Shown piece by piece: positions 42,919 through 51,739 of a DNA stretch of 64,000 bases. The notes under the pieces are model-generated. The model was not told the origin of the DNA. It made no database searches and saw only the letters and a list, made by a program, of their open reading frames with translations. The DNA is from Enorma sp964624825 (GTDB lineage: Bacteria; Actinomycetota; Coriobacteriia; Coriobacteriales; Coriobacteriaceae), in NCBI GenBank assembly GCA_964624825.1, contig CAZUYD010000006.1, positions 21,105 to 85,104 of the forward strand, in the 5' to 3' direction. Made by a program: the position numbers and the translations under genes. Every line of letters starts with the position of its first letter. Position 1 is the stretch's first letter.

Positions 42919-44541
42919 TTATTTTGTCACATACTTCTTGAGGGTTGCGCGCACCGCGCCCGGCCCCTCGTTGAGCTCCGCGAATATCTGCTCCACGCGC
43001 TCGCCGAGCCCAACCTGATAGAGGTCGCAGGCGAAGATCTCGGCGTTCGAGAGGATCGGGCGCACCGCGTTGTGGATGGCGGCGGGGTCGGTCACGCAAA
43101 GCGCGACGCCCCCGCGCGCGAGCCCGCCCTGCAGCTCATCGAGCAGCGGGTCGGGGCTCGGGGTGAAATCGGCGCCCGCGTCGTCCTTCGCGAGGAGGTA
43201 GCGCAGCCACCCGGCGATCACGAGCGGGATGCCCACCAAGTCATCGGTGCTCTTGCCCGCCGCGACGTACGCGTTGATGGTGTGACCATAGCGGATGGGG
43301 AGCTTCTGCGAGGTGTCCTGCGCGATGCGCTGCGGCGCGTCCGGCAGGCTCGGGTTGGGCAGGCGGTGCTCCACGAGCTCGTCGATGAACTGCTTGGGGT
43401 CGATGACCTTCGGGTCGACCACCACGGGCATGCCCTCGTCATAGCCCAGGCGCTTGACGAGCGTCACCAGGTCCTCGTCTTGCATCTCGTCCGCGATCTT
43501 GGTGTAGCCCAGCAGACATCCGAAGACCGCAAGACCCGTGTGCAGCGGGTTCAGGCAAGTCGTGACCTTCATGGTGTCCGCCTTGTCCACCGTCTCGCGG
43601 TCGGTGAGGATCACGCCGCCCCGCTCCAGCGCGGGGCGCCCGTTGGGGAAGCTGTCCTCGACCACCAGGTAGTGCACCTGCTCGGTGTTGGAGAACCCGG
43701 CGAAGTTCACCGGGCCGTTGGGGATGAGGGGCAGGTCGCTCCAGCCCTCGCCGGCAAGCGCCTCGGCCACGCTTTCGGCCGGGTTGGGGGTGATGCGGTC
43801 GATCATGGACCACGGGAAGCTCACCCGCGCCTCGTCCGATACATACTCGACGAACCCTTGCTCGACCATACCGGCGTCGAGCCAGCCCTGCGCCACGGTG
43901 AGCACTGCGTCGCGGAAGCGGCGACCGTTCTGCGAGAAGTTGTCGGTCGAGACCAGCGCGATGGGCGCCGCGCCCGCCCGGTAGCGCGCATGGAGCAACG
44001 CGGCGACGATGCCCATGGTGCTCGCCGCGTGCTCCGGTCCCTGAGCGATCTCGTCGGCCACGTAGCCGAAAAGCTGGCCCGCCGCATTGCGCAACGCATA
44101 GCCCTTCTCGGTGATGGTGAAGGTGGCCATCTGGAGCTCGCCGCTCTCGAAGTAATGCGTAACCTGGGCGTAGTCCTCGGGGCGCTCGGGGTTGCAGAAG
44201 AGCGCGCCTGCGGTGCTCGCCAGCACGCGCTCGTCGAGCGCGCCGTCCTCATGCATGATGACCTGTAGAATGTTTTGGTCATAGGGCGCATAGACGTTGT
44301 CGACGGTGAAGGGGCTGAAGGTCTCCGCCACCACGACGCCGCGGTCGAGCTCGCCGGCGTCCATCACGTCCTGGGCGATCTGGGCGTGGAAGGCGCGGTA
44401 GAGGTTGCCGCCGCCGAAATGGATCCAGCGCGGCTGCTCGAGCCCCGCCGCGCGCGCGGCGCCCACGTCGAAGGAGGGGAGCTTCACCCCCATGCGCGCG
44501 AGCTCGTCCGTCGATTCCTGCCATTCCTTGAGAGAAGCCAT
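42919..44541 (-). CDS. uxuB: Fructuronate reductase (mannitol dehydrogenase family)
   Basis: The 540-residue protein has the polyol/uronate dehydrogenase layout: N-terminal nucleotide-binding domain (WIHFGGGNLYRAFHAQIAQD) and C-terminal substrate domain with the catalytic Lys region TMKVTTCLNPLHTGLAVFG. It reduces fructuronate to mannonate with NADH. It is the first gene of the uxu operon. The ATG at 44541 has GGGGG at 7-nt spacing; the ATG at 44547 is too close to it. Operator motif c is 85 bp upstream. Confidence 0.88.
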   Translation of the reverse strand: MASLKEWQESTDELARMGVKLPSFDVGAARAAGLEQPRWIHFGGGNLYRAFHAQIAQDVMDAGELDRGVVVAETFSPFTVDNVYAPYDQNILQVIMHEDGALDERVLASTAGALFCNPERPEDYAQVTHYFESGELQMATFTITEKGYALRNAAGQLFGYVADEIAQGPEHAASTMGIVAALLHARYRAGAAPIALVSTDNFSQNGRRFRDAVLTVAQGWLDAGMVEQGFVEYVSDEARVSFPWSMIDRITPNPAESVAEALAGEGWSDLPLIPNGPVNFAGFSNTEQVHYLVVEDSFPNGRPALERGGVILTDRETVDKADTMKVTTCLNPLHTGLAVFGCLLGYTKIADEMQDEDLVTLVKRLGYDEGMPVVVDPKVIDPKQFIDELVEHRLPNPSLPDAPQRIAQDTSQKLPIRYGHTINAYVAAGKSTDDLVGIPLVIAGWLRYLLAKDDAGADFTPSPDPLLDELQGGLARGGVALCVTDPAAIHNAVRPILSNAEIFACDLYQVGLGERVEQIFAELNEGPGAVRATLKKYVTK

Positions 44542-44625
44542 GCTCATACCCCCATCTCAATGCGTATACGAGCCGTTCAAGCGCCCGGATGGGCAGATAT
44601 GATCCAGTTCGTATTGGTTTAATTA

Positions 44626-44639
44626 GTAATATATCAGAT
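44626..44639. promoter_or_regulatory. Uronate-regulon operator candidate, copy c
   Basis: The reverse complement reads ATCTGATATATTAC, one base from copy b. It lies between uxuB and the divergent GntR-type regulator gene. Confidence 0.65.
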
Positions 44640-44909
44640 TGGCTTCACCCGATTTGGTACGTTTGACCTTCCTGGTATTTATTACCGTGAGCGGCTGGTT
44701 TTCGCCCCTATTCGTAGCAACTGATGTATCAATTTTGACAATCTTGCGAAGTTCCTCCGGAACAAAGCCGATGCGAGCCAACGGTTCTGCGAAGCGCCAT
44801 CGCGCAACATCATGTTCCGCCTGTTACAATAGGTCGGCTAGGCAGGATGACGGCACCCGTGCCCTGTGGACATGCGGCTCTATCATCCCTGCGAAATAGA
44901 AGGGGAACC

Positions 44910-45596
44910 ATGCCAGAGATCACGTATACCCAGTCGCTCGCATACAGCGCCTACGATGCCATCCGCGAGGAGATCATCTATTGCCGGCTCACTCCCGGAC
45001 AAAAGCTCTCCATGCGCGCCCTCCAGAAACGCCTTGGCGTGGGTCGCACGCCCATTCGAGAGTCGCTGGTGCGCCTGGGAGAACAGGGGCTGGTATATGC
45101 CGTCCCACAGAGTGGGACGTATGTGTCGCGCATCAATCTTCGCATGGCCGAGAACGCGCGCTTCATGCGTGAGCATCTGGAGCGCAGCATCATCATCGAG
45201 TGCTGCGCGCGCATCGACGACGTAAGCTGCCTCATGCTCGAGGAGCTCATCGCCAAGCAGGAGAGCGCGGTAGTTGCGCGCGACGCGCTGAACTTCTTCA
45301 AACTCGACAATAGCTTCCATGAGACGCTGTTCTTCATTGCGGGGAAGCACGACATCTGGAAGATCATCGAGCTCAGCAACACGCACCTCGAGCGGTTCCG
45401 CTGGCTGCGAACCCAGGTGGCAGAGCTCGACTGGGAGGACATCATGGACCAGCATCGGCACATGCTCGCGGCGATCAAGGCGGGCAATACCGAAGAGGCC
45501 GGCTTCCTCTCGTCCGCCCATCTGCATCTTATGATCACAGAGCAAAACGCCGTGGTGAACGCCTTCCCCGACTACTTCGACACCATCGACGAGTAG
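44910..45596 (+). CDS. GntR-family (FCD) transcriptional regulator
   Basis: A 228-residue regulator with an N-terminal winged helix (YDAIREEIIYCRLTPGQKLS, then RLGVGRTPIRESLVRLGEQG) and a C-terminal FCD ligand domain, whose metal/ligand residues are in the FKLDNSFHETLF and DQHRHMLAAIKAGN helices. FCD regulators such as UxuR and ExuR control hexuronate genes and bind uronates or their phosphates. It is divergent from the uxu operon and the shared gap holds operator candidate c. ATG 44910 has AAGGGG upstream. Confidence 0.9.
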   Translation: MPEITYTQSLAYSAYDAIREEIIYCRLTPGQKLSMRALQKRLGVGRTPIRESLVRLGEQGLVYAVPQSGTYVSRINLRMAENARFMREHLERSIIIECCARIDDVSCLMLEELIAKQESAVVARDALNFFKLDNSFHETLFFIAGKHDIWKIIELSNTHLERFRWLRTQVAELDWEDIMDQHRHMLAAIKAGNTEEAGFLSSAHLHLMITEQNAVVNAFPDYFDTIDE

Positions 45597-45706
45597 GCGA
45601 TGCGGTGGGCGGCCAATACGGGTTGGCGGACGCGGGCTCGGCGACAGCCAGCCTTCTGCTCGTGACCGCTTTCTAGCCACCGTTTCCGGCAAAATGTTCA
45701 ACAGGA

Positions 45707-45754
45707 TAAGGCAATATCGACGGAATTTGACCCTAAAACGTCGATATTGCCTTA
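45707..45754. terminator. Perfect 16-bp inverted repeat between convergent genes
   Basis: TAAGGCAATATCGACG and CGTCGATATTGCCTTA flank a 16-nt centre. It lies between the ends of the GntR gene (+) and the ROK kinase gene (-), the position expected for a two-way terminator, though it lacks a long T tract. Confidence 0.6.
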
Positions 45755-45873
45755 GTATATTAGAGAAACATCCGATGCTGCAGCAAACGACACGCCGAAC
45801 GACGGGCACTGCGGCCAAACACGGCCGATGAGCCCGGCGCCGAGTGATGAGCCACAGGCAGCATGCGGCGCCC

Positions 45874-46830
45874 CTACGCCTCAGCTGCCTGCAGCGCCAC
45901 GTAGGCCGCTCCGAAGATGCCCGCGTCGTTGCCGAGAGACGCAATCTCGATCGGCGTCTCAGACGACACCAGTAGCGCATAGCGCCGATAGCTCGCCTCG
46001 AGGCGATCTAAGAACAGGTCGGACGAGTTCGAGGTACCGCCACCGAGCACGAACGCCTCGGGATCGACCACGTTCGCGATGATCGCCAATGCGCGACCCA
46101 GATAATCGCACATGATATCGATAGCCGCCCACGCAGCCTCATCGTCGGCTTTCGCCGCCGCGAACACCGAACGGGAGTCGCTTGAGCCAGAAAGCGCTAC
46201 AGGCTCTTGCCCGCGCGCGGCACATTCGGCCTTATAGCTCGTCACAATGCCCGTCGCCGACGCATACTGCTCGAGGTGACCTTTACCGCCGCAGCCGCAT
46301 ATGCGCTCCTCGGCGGGGTTGAGGCACATGTGGCCGATCTCTCCGCCCGCGCCGAATGCACCCGAGACGACCTTGCCGTCGACCACGATGCCGCCGCCCA
46401 CGCCGGTGCCGATCGTCACGAACACGCAGCTTTTCTTACCGTGCGCGGCGCCCGCCCACAGCTCGCCCATCGCTGCCGCGTTGGCATCGTTTTCGAACTT
46501 CACCACCGCGTTTTGGCACTGGTGCGCGAGCGCATCCTCGAGCCCCGGCGCATCGATCTGGATGTTCGCCGCCAGACGGATGACACCATCTGCCGGCACC
46601 GGGCACGGCAGGGCGAGACCGATTCCGCGAATCGCATCGACCGACGCATCCGACGCTGCAAGCAAGTTTGCGATGCCCTCGGTTACCGCGGTATACCCTT
46701 CAGCATCGATGAGCGGAGGCGTGGGAACGCCACCCTGCCCGACAAGGGTACCCTGGGCATCGAATAACCCCATCTTGACCGAGGTACCGCCCACGTCGAG
46801 ACCGATGAACAAATCGCCGGACGCTGCCAT
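45874..46830 (-). CDS. ROK family glucokinase
   Basis: The 318-residue protein has the ROK ATP site FIGLDVGGTSVKMGLFD, the sugar-binding motif ENDANAAAMGE, TIGTGVGGGIVVDG, and the zinc motif region GEIGHMCLNP ... CGCGGKGHLEQYAS, where the usual third Cys of CxCGxxGCxE is replaced by His. It phosphorylates glucose, or perhaps another hexose, with ATP. Genes around it give no further hint. The ATG is preceded by AAAGGGGAGC. Confidence 0.86.
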   Translation of the reverse strand: MAASGDLFIGLDVGGTSVKMGLFDAQGTLVGQGGVPTPPLIDAEGYTAVTEGIANLLAASDASVDAIRGIGLALPCPVPADGVIRLAANIQIDAPGLEDALAHQCQNAVVKFENDANAAAMGELWAGAAHGKKSCVFVTIGTGVGGGIVVDGKVVSGAFGAGGEIGHMCLNPAEERICGCGGKGHLEQYASATGIVTSYKAECAARGQEPVALSGSSDSRSVFAAAKADDEAAWAAIDIMCDYLGRALAIIANVVDPEAFVLGGGTSNSSDLFLDRLEASYRRYALLVSSETPIEIASLGNDAGIFGAAYVALQAAEA

Positions 46831-46916
46831 GATGCTCCCCTTTCTGGTGCATATACAATCTCGTTCAGTATAGGCCGCCAGACGGGCGGCCTCGCGGGCA
46901 TTCGGCGAACGCCCCG

Positions 46917-49487
46917 CTACAGCTTCACGATAGGCGCAAACCCTTTCATGAGCTTCTTTATCTGGCCAGACTTCTCGAACTTGACCTCGATTATATCGCC
47001 CGAGGCCGATAGGACGGTGCCGTTGCCAAAGGTCTTATGGCGCACGGCATCGCCCGCAGCAAACACCTCGGCGGCCTTCGCGGCATCTGGCCGCCGCTGC
47101 TCGACCACATGGCCGCCGTCTTTCGTGGCTCCGCGGCGCGCACGCGATGCACCGCTCCCAAAGGTAGCCGGCTTGCGCCCGGCATCGGGGCTGATGCCCG
47201 TATGGCGCGTAACCCCGCCCGAGGAACGCGTATGCGCGCCAAAGACGTTGCCGCCGTACATATCCGACCCCATGCCGGAGCCATAGGTTCCCCGGCGGTC
47301 GCCGCGCTTCTCCCAGCCGGTTCCCTCGAACCCCGCCGAGCCAACGCCCGAGAACTCGACATCTTCGCTCGGAATCTCGCCCACAAACCGCGAGCGCGGG
47401 TTTGCCTGCGTCGACCCATAGGTGCGCCGCGTTGCAGCATAGGTGAGAAACAGCCGCTTGCGCGCACGGGTGATGGCAACATAGGCCAACCGGCGCTCTT
47501 CCTCGAGCTTGGCGGAATCATCCGAAAACCCAGCTACATGCGGGAAGATGCCCTCTTCGAGGCCGGCGACGAACACCGCCGGAAACTCCAAGCCCTTTGC
47601 CGAGTGCACGGTCATCATGGTGATGGCATGGGTATTGCCCGCAAGCGAATCGAGGTCGCTCCGCAGCGCGAGCCACTCCATGAGCGCGGGCAGCGCGCGA
47701 CAGGCAAGCGCGCCGTAGGCACGCTCGATTTCTCCGGGTGCCGGCGTGGCAGCAGGAACAGGATCGAACCCTGCGATGCCGGTCGCAGCGGTTGGCGCCG
47801 CAGCCGTAGCCGCATCGGGGATCCCGGACACCCGGTTCTCGCCCGCTTCGACCGTTGCCTCGGCGATACCGGCCGCCCGCAGTTCCTCCAAGCTCTCAAG
47901 CGTGCCTTCGATGTCGTCGTGCCCCTCTTCGAACTCGGCCGCGACGCCTAAGAATTCCTGGATGTTCTCGACGCGCCCCTCAGACTCCAAGGTGCCCTCG
48001 GCACGAAGCGCCTGCATGAGGCCGCTTTTCTCCACAATCGCCTCGACCACGTGCTGTAGGTCGCCATCCATGCGACGCCCCTCGCGCACCAGCGTCACGA
48101 AGTCTCCGAGCGCATTGCGCACCTTCGCGGTGAAGCGACCGGTCTCGGCTGTGGCGATCTCGCACGCCTGGAAGAAGCTGCAGCGGTTCTCGCGCGCGAG
48201 CTCCTCGATTTTGGCAATGGAGGTAGACCCGATGCCGCGACGCGGGGTGTTGATGACGCGCTTCACGCTCATCTCGTCGGTCGGGTTCACCACCATCTTG
48301 AGATAGGCCATCACGTCGCGAATCTCCGCGCGGTCGAAGAAGCGCGTGCCACCCACGATCTTGTACGGCACGCCGGCGCGCAGGAACATGTCTTCCAAGA
48401 TGCGCGACTGCGCGTTGGTGCGATAGAACACCGCGATATCGTCGTAGCTCATGCCGCCCTGGTGCAGCTTCTCGATCTCGGCCGCGACCCAACGCCCCTC
48501 ATCACGCTCGTCCGACGCCTGATACGCCTGGATCTTCTCGCCGTCGCCGGCAGCCGTGAACAGACGCTTGTCTTTGCGCTGCGAGTTATGGCGCACCACA
48601 GCGTTCGCGGCGCTCAGAATATGACCGGTTGAACGATAGTTCTGCTCGAGCTTCACCACGCGCGCCTGGGGAAAATCCTTCTCGAAGTCGAGGATGTTCG
48701 AGATGTCTGCGCCGCGCCAAGAATAGATCGACTGATCGTCGTCGCCCACCACCATAAGGTTCTGGGAGCGCGCCGCGAGCAGGTTGGCGATCTCGTACTG
48801 CACATGGTTGGTGTCTTGGTATTCGTCCACGCTGATATAGGTGAACCGCTCCTGGTACTTCTCGAGCACCTCGGGGCGCGCGCGCAAGAGCTCGAGCGCG
48901 CGCACGAGCAAGTCGTCGAAATCCATGGCGTTCGCCGCACGCAGGCGCCGTTCGAGCTCCATATACACCTGCGCTGTTTTCTGCTCGGGCGGTGTGCTCG
49001 CCACGCGCATGAACTCCTCGGGGCCTACCATGGCGTTTTTGGCCGCGCTGATCTTGGAGCGAATCATGTTGAGCGGGTATTGCTTCTGCTCGATGTTGAG
49101 TGCCTGCATGATGTCGCGCACCATGCGCCGCGAATCATCGTCGTCATAGATGCTGAACTGCCCGGTATAACCCAAAAGATCGGCGTCTTCGCGCAGCATG
49201 CGCACGCACATGGCGTGAAAGGTACACACCCACATGCCACGGGTTCCATCCGGCAGAAGCGCGCCCAGGCGTTCGCGCATCTCGGCGGCCGCCTTGTTGG
49301 TAAAGGTAATCGCGAGGATGCGCCACGGCGCGACACCCAAATCGGCCACCAGATGCGCGATGCGATAGGTAAGCACGCGCGTCTTGCCCGATCCAGCGCC
49401 AGCAAGCACCAGGAGCGGCCCCTCGGTGGTGAGCACCGCGTCTTTCTGGGCAGCGTTAAGCGAGTCGATATCGATGGCATACGACAT
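46917..49487 (-). CDS. pcrA: ATP-dependent DNA helicase PcrA/UvrD
   Basis: An 856-residue SF1A helicase with all motifs in order: VLAGAGSGKTRVLTYRIAHL (I), ITFTNKAAAEMRERLG (Ia), VDEYQDTN (II), VGDDDQSIYSWRGA (III), LEQNYRST (IV), VMTVHSAKGLEFPAVFVAG-type segment (V) and EERRLAYVAITRARKRLFL (VI). An Ala/Pro-rich insert of about 60 residues lies before motif V. A C-terminal Tudor-like domain (AVRHKTFGNGTVLSASGD) may bind RNA polymerase. It unwinds DNA in repair and clears conflicts with transcription. Confidence 0.95.
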   Translation of the reverse strand: MSYAIDIDSLNAAQKDAVLTTEGPLLVLAGAGSGKTRVLTYRIAHLVADLGVAPWRILAITFTNKAAAEMRERLGALLPDGTRGMWVCTFHAMCVRMLREDADLLGYTGQFSIYDDDDSRRMVRDIMQALNIEQKQYPLNMIRSKISAAKNAMVGPEEFMRVASTPPEQKTAQVYMELERRLRAANAMDFDDLLVRALELLRARPEVLEKYQERFTYISVDEYQDTNHVQYEIANLLAARSQNLMVVGDDDQSIYSWRGADISNILDFEKDFPQARVVKLEQNYRSTGHILSAANAVVRHNSQRKDKRLFTAAGDGEKIQAYQASDERDEGRWVAAEIEKLHQGGMSYDDIAVFYRTNAQSRILEDMFLRAGVPYKIVGGTRFFDRAEIRDVMAYLKMVVNPTDEMSVKRVINTPRRGIGSTSIAKIEELARENRCSFFQACEIATAETGRFTAKVRNALGDFVTLVREGRRMDGDLQHVVEAIVEKSGLMQALRAEGTLESEGRVENIQEFLGVAAEFEEGHDDIEGTLESLEELRAAGIAEATVEAGENRVSGIPDAATAAAPTAATGIAGFDPVPAATPAPGEIERAYGALACRALPALMEWLALRSDLDSLAGNTHAITMMTVHSAKGLEFPAVFVAGLEEGIFPHVAGFSDDSAKLEEERRLAYVAITRARKRLFLTYAATRRTYGSTQANPRSRFVGEIPSEDVEFSGVGSAGFEGTGWEKRGDRRGTYGSGMGSDMYGGNVFGAHTRSSGGVTRHTGISPDAGRKPATFGSGASRARRGATKDGGHVVEQRRPDAAKAAEVFAAGDAVRHKTFGNGTVLSASGDIIEVKFEKSGQIKKLMKGFAPIVKL

Positions 49488-49720
49488 GGAAGCGAACCTC
49501 CGAACGTTCTGGATTCAGCCAACCTAGTATACCTGCCCTCCCAGACAGGCAAGCGAACTCATGATGCGAGCGTAACGGCAGTGCTGGACGCTACCTTAGG
49601 TTAGATAGGCTGCAAGTCACCCTAACAGTCACGCGAGCGGGCGTCGAGCGCCGGCTGCGCACGTCATACGACGCCCAAACGCTCATGTCATTTACACTGA
49701 GCTGCACCGCCCGCAGCGAA

Positions 49721-50674
49721 TCACAGTCCAAGCACCGGCGCGATAACCAAGAAATATGCGAGCACGAGGACACCGAGCACGATGCGGTAGACGCCGAACG
49801 CGGTGAAGCTACGGCGCCGCACAAACCCCATGAGCCATTTGATGGCGACGAGGGACACCAAAAACGCCACCACGCATCCCACCACCATGATGGAGACCTC
49901 ATTCACCCCAAAGGTGCCGTCGTCGAGAAGCACGTACTTCCCCAGGCGCAGCGCGCTCGCACCGAACATGACGGGAATTGCCAAAAAGAACGTGAACTCC
50001 GCGGCGACCGAGCGCGTCGTGCCCAGCAGCAACCCGCCGATGATCGTGGAGCCGGAGCGCGAGGTGCCCGGAACGAGCGAGAGCACCTGGAACACGCCGA
50101 TGCCGAACGCGGTCTTCCAGTCGAGCTCATCAAGCGTGGCGATCGAACCGAAGTCACCGTCGGCTGCCAACGCTGCGTCCGCTGCGGGGCGTGCGAAGTG
50201 CGCGCCCGCCGGACGACCCGCGGAAACCGCGCCTGCCGCCGTGCGATCTTGCAGCTTGTGGGCGCGCCGACGCTCGATCACGATGAACGCGACGCCATAC
50301 ACAATAAGTGCGAGCGACACGACGATCGCGTTATAGAAATGCTCTTCCATGAAGTCATCGAACAGGATGCCCACCACCGCGGCAGGAATGCATGCGACGA
50401 CGATCTTTCCCCACAGCGTCCATGTTTCGCGGCGCTCCAGAGCGGTCTTGCGCGGTGAGAACGGATTGAGCCGGTGAAAGAAGTACACGAGCACCGCAAG
50501 GATCGCACCCAGCTGGATGACGACCTGGAACATATTCCAGAACTCATCGGTCACGTTCAGACTGATGAACTCATCGACCAAGATCATATGCCCGGTCGAC
50601 GAGATGGGTAGCCACTCGGTGATGCCCTCGACCAAGCCGAGAAACGCCGATTTCAAAAGCTCGATAACGTCCAC
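49721..50674 (-). CDS. uppP: Undecaprenyl-diphosphatase UppP (BacA)
   Basis: The 317-residue membrane protein has both BacA signatures: LGLVEGITEWLPISSTGHM near the start and SLVPGTSRSGSTIIGGLLLG later, with catalytic Glu, Ser and Arg residues. A polar loop of about 50 residues (ERRRAHKLQDRTAAG ... IATLDELDWK) is longer than usual. It recycles undecaprenyl pyrophosphate for cell-wall synthesis and gives bacitracin tolerance. GTG 50674 has GGAGG 4 nt upstream. Confidence 0.92.
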   Translation of the reverse strand: MDVIELLKSAFLGLVEGITEWLPISSTGHMILVDEFISLNVTDEFWNMFQVVIQLGAILAVLVYFFHRLNPFSPRKTALERRETWTLWGKIVVACIPAAVVGILFDDFMEEHFYNAIVVSLALIVYGVAFIVIERRRAHKLQDRTAAGAVSAGRPAGAHFARPAADAALAADGDFGSIATLDELDWKTAFGIGVFQVLSLVPGTSRSGSTIIGGLLLGTTRSVAAEFTFFLAIPVMFGASALRLGKYVLLDDGTFGVNEVSIMVVGCVVAFLVSLVAIKWLMGFVRRRSFTAFGVYRIVLGVLVLAYFLVIAPVLGL

Positions 50675-51038
50675 GATACCTCCGATGGTAACTCGCCGAG
50701 CACATGCCTGCCAGCTCCACGCACATGCATGGCGCGCGTGCATCGCTGTCGAACATATCCGGGCATGTGGCTCGCCGCACCATACCTGACCAGCCACGAT
50801 GCACGCGCACGACAGTGCACCCGCACGGCTTTGAGCCCATGCAGTTGCCATGCGTCCGCGCAGCCGCTCTATTATCTGCCCCGCGCCGACACATAGGTAG
50901 AAAAAGCGACCGCGTTCACAGAAAAATAGAGAGCGCCGCTCATGCGGCTGGGTATAACGAACGTACGAAAGCAGCTCGTGGCGCTATCAGCCGCGCCTTT
51001 CAAACCCGCTGCTTCGTACCCGATTAAGGAGGCTTCCG
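50675..51038. other. Divergent intergenic region, uppP and stress protein
   Basis: No gene seen in 364 bp. It must carry the two divergent promoters. Short palindromes such as CATGCATGGCGCGCGTGCATCG-like sequence around 50724-50746 are present, but I can assign no regulator. Confidence 0.4.
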
Positions 51039-51479
51039 ATGAACCAAGAAGGCTATCACAAGATATTTGTAGCGCTTGACGGAACCGACCAGCAGAGCCT
51101 CGTGCTCGCACGTGCCGCAAAAGTTGCCGCAAATAACAAGGCGAAGCTCTACATCGGCCATGTCATCGACTCGACCGCTCTTGAATCTGCCGGAGCCTAT
51201 CCGGCTGACCTCATCAATGGGCTCGAAGCGTCTTTCCGCGACTCCATCGCTGCCACCGTCGACGAGATGAAAAACGACCCGAATATTTCAAGCGTCGAGA
51301 TCATGGTGCGCTCTGGTCGCATTCGCGAAACGCTCAAGGACGAGATGCTCGATGTCATCAAGCCGGATCTGGTCATGTGCGGCGCGCGCGGCCTTTCGTC
51401 CATCAAGTACGCCTTGCTCGGCTCTATTTCCACCTTCCTGCTCCGCAGCGCCGAATGCGACGTGCTTGTCATAAAGTAG
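51039..51479 (+). CDS. Universal stress protein (UspA family)
   Basis: A 146-residue single UspA domain beginning HKIFVALDGTDQQSLVLARA and ending with the ATP-binding type motif MCGARGLSSIKYALLGSIST followed by CDVLVIK. The spacing GARGLSSIK...GSIS matches the G-2x-G-9x-G(S/T) nucleotide motif. Such proteins are induced in stress or starvation. AAGGAGGC precedes the ATG. It is monocistronic and is followed by a strong terminator. Confidence 0.9.
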   Translation: MNQEGYHKIFVALDGTDQQSLVLARAAKVAANNKAKLYIGHVIDSTALESAGAYPADLINGLEASFRDSIAATVDEMKNDPNISSVEIMVRSGRIRETLKDEMLDVIKPDLVMCGARGLSSIKYALLGSISTFLLRSAECDVLVIK

Positions 51480-51522
51480 CGCCCGCTCAGACGCTCGGCG
51501 AGGCGGGCGGTCGCACAGCGCG

Positions 51523-51550
51523 GGGTCGGTTATGAGATCATAACCGACCC
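51523..51550 (+). terminator. Intrinsic terminator after the stress protein gene
   Basis: A 12-bp perfect stem (GGGTCGGTTATG / CATAACCGACCC) with a 4-nt loop, followed by TTCTTCTT. Confidence 0.85.
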
Positions 51551-51739
51551 TTCTTCTTGCATAAACCATGTTGCACGTGTCTAGCATATCATCCTTGCGC
51601 AGCACCTCCGGCGATTCTGGCCGCGGCGCCCCTTGCACCGAGCATCCACGAAGGGCGGCGTTGCGCCCCGCACGCCAGCGCACGCGTTTGAAGACGCGAA
51701 CATAGGCTGCGCTATACGCCGCGCCTGACCGTAGCTACG

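Noticed and set aside
40981..44268. A 1095-codon plus-strand open frame across the uxaC-uxuA-uxuB region
   Set aside because: Antisense to three clear enzymes, with no ribosome site and biased composition typical of the shadow of GC-rich codons. Its great length is a product of codon bias only.
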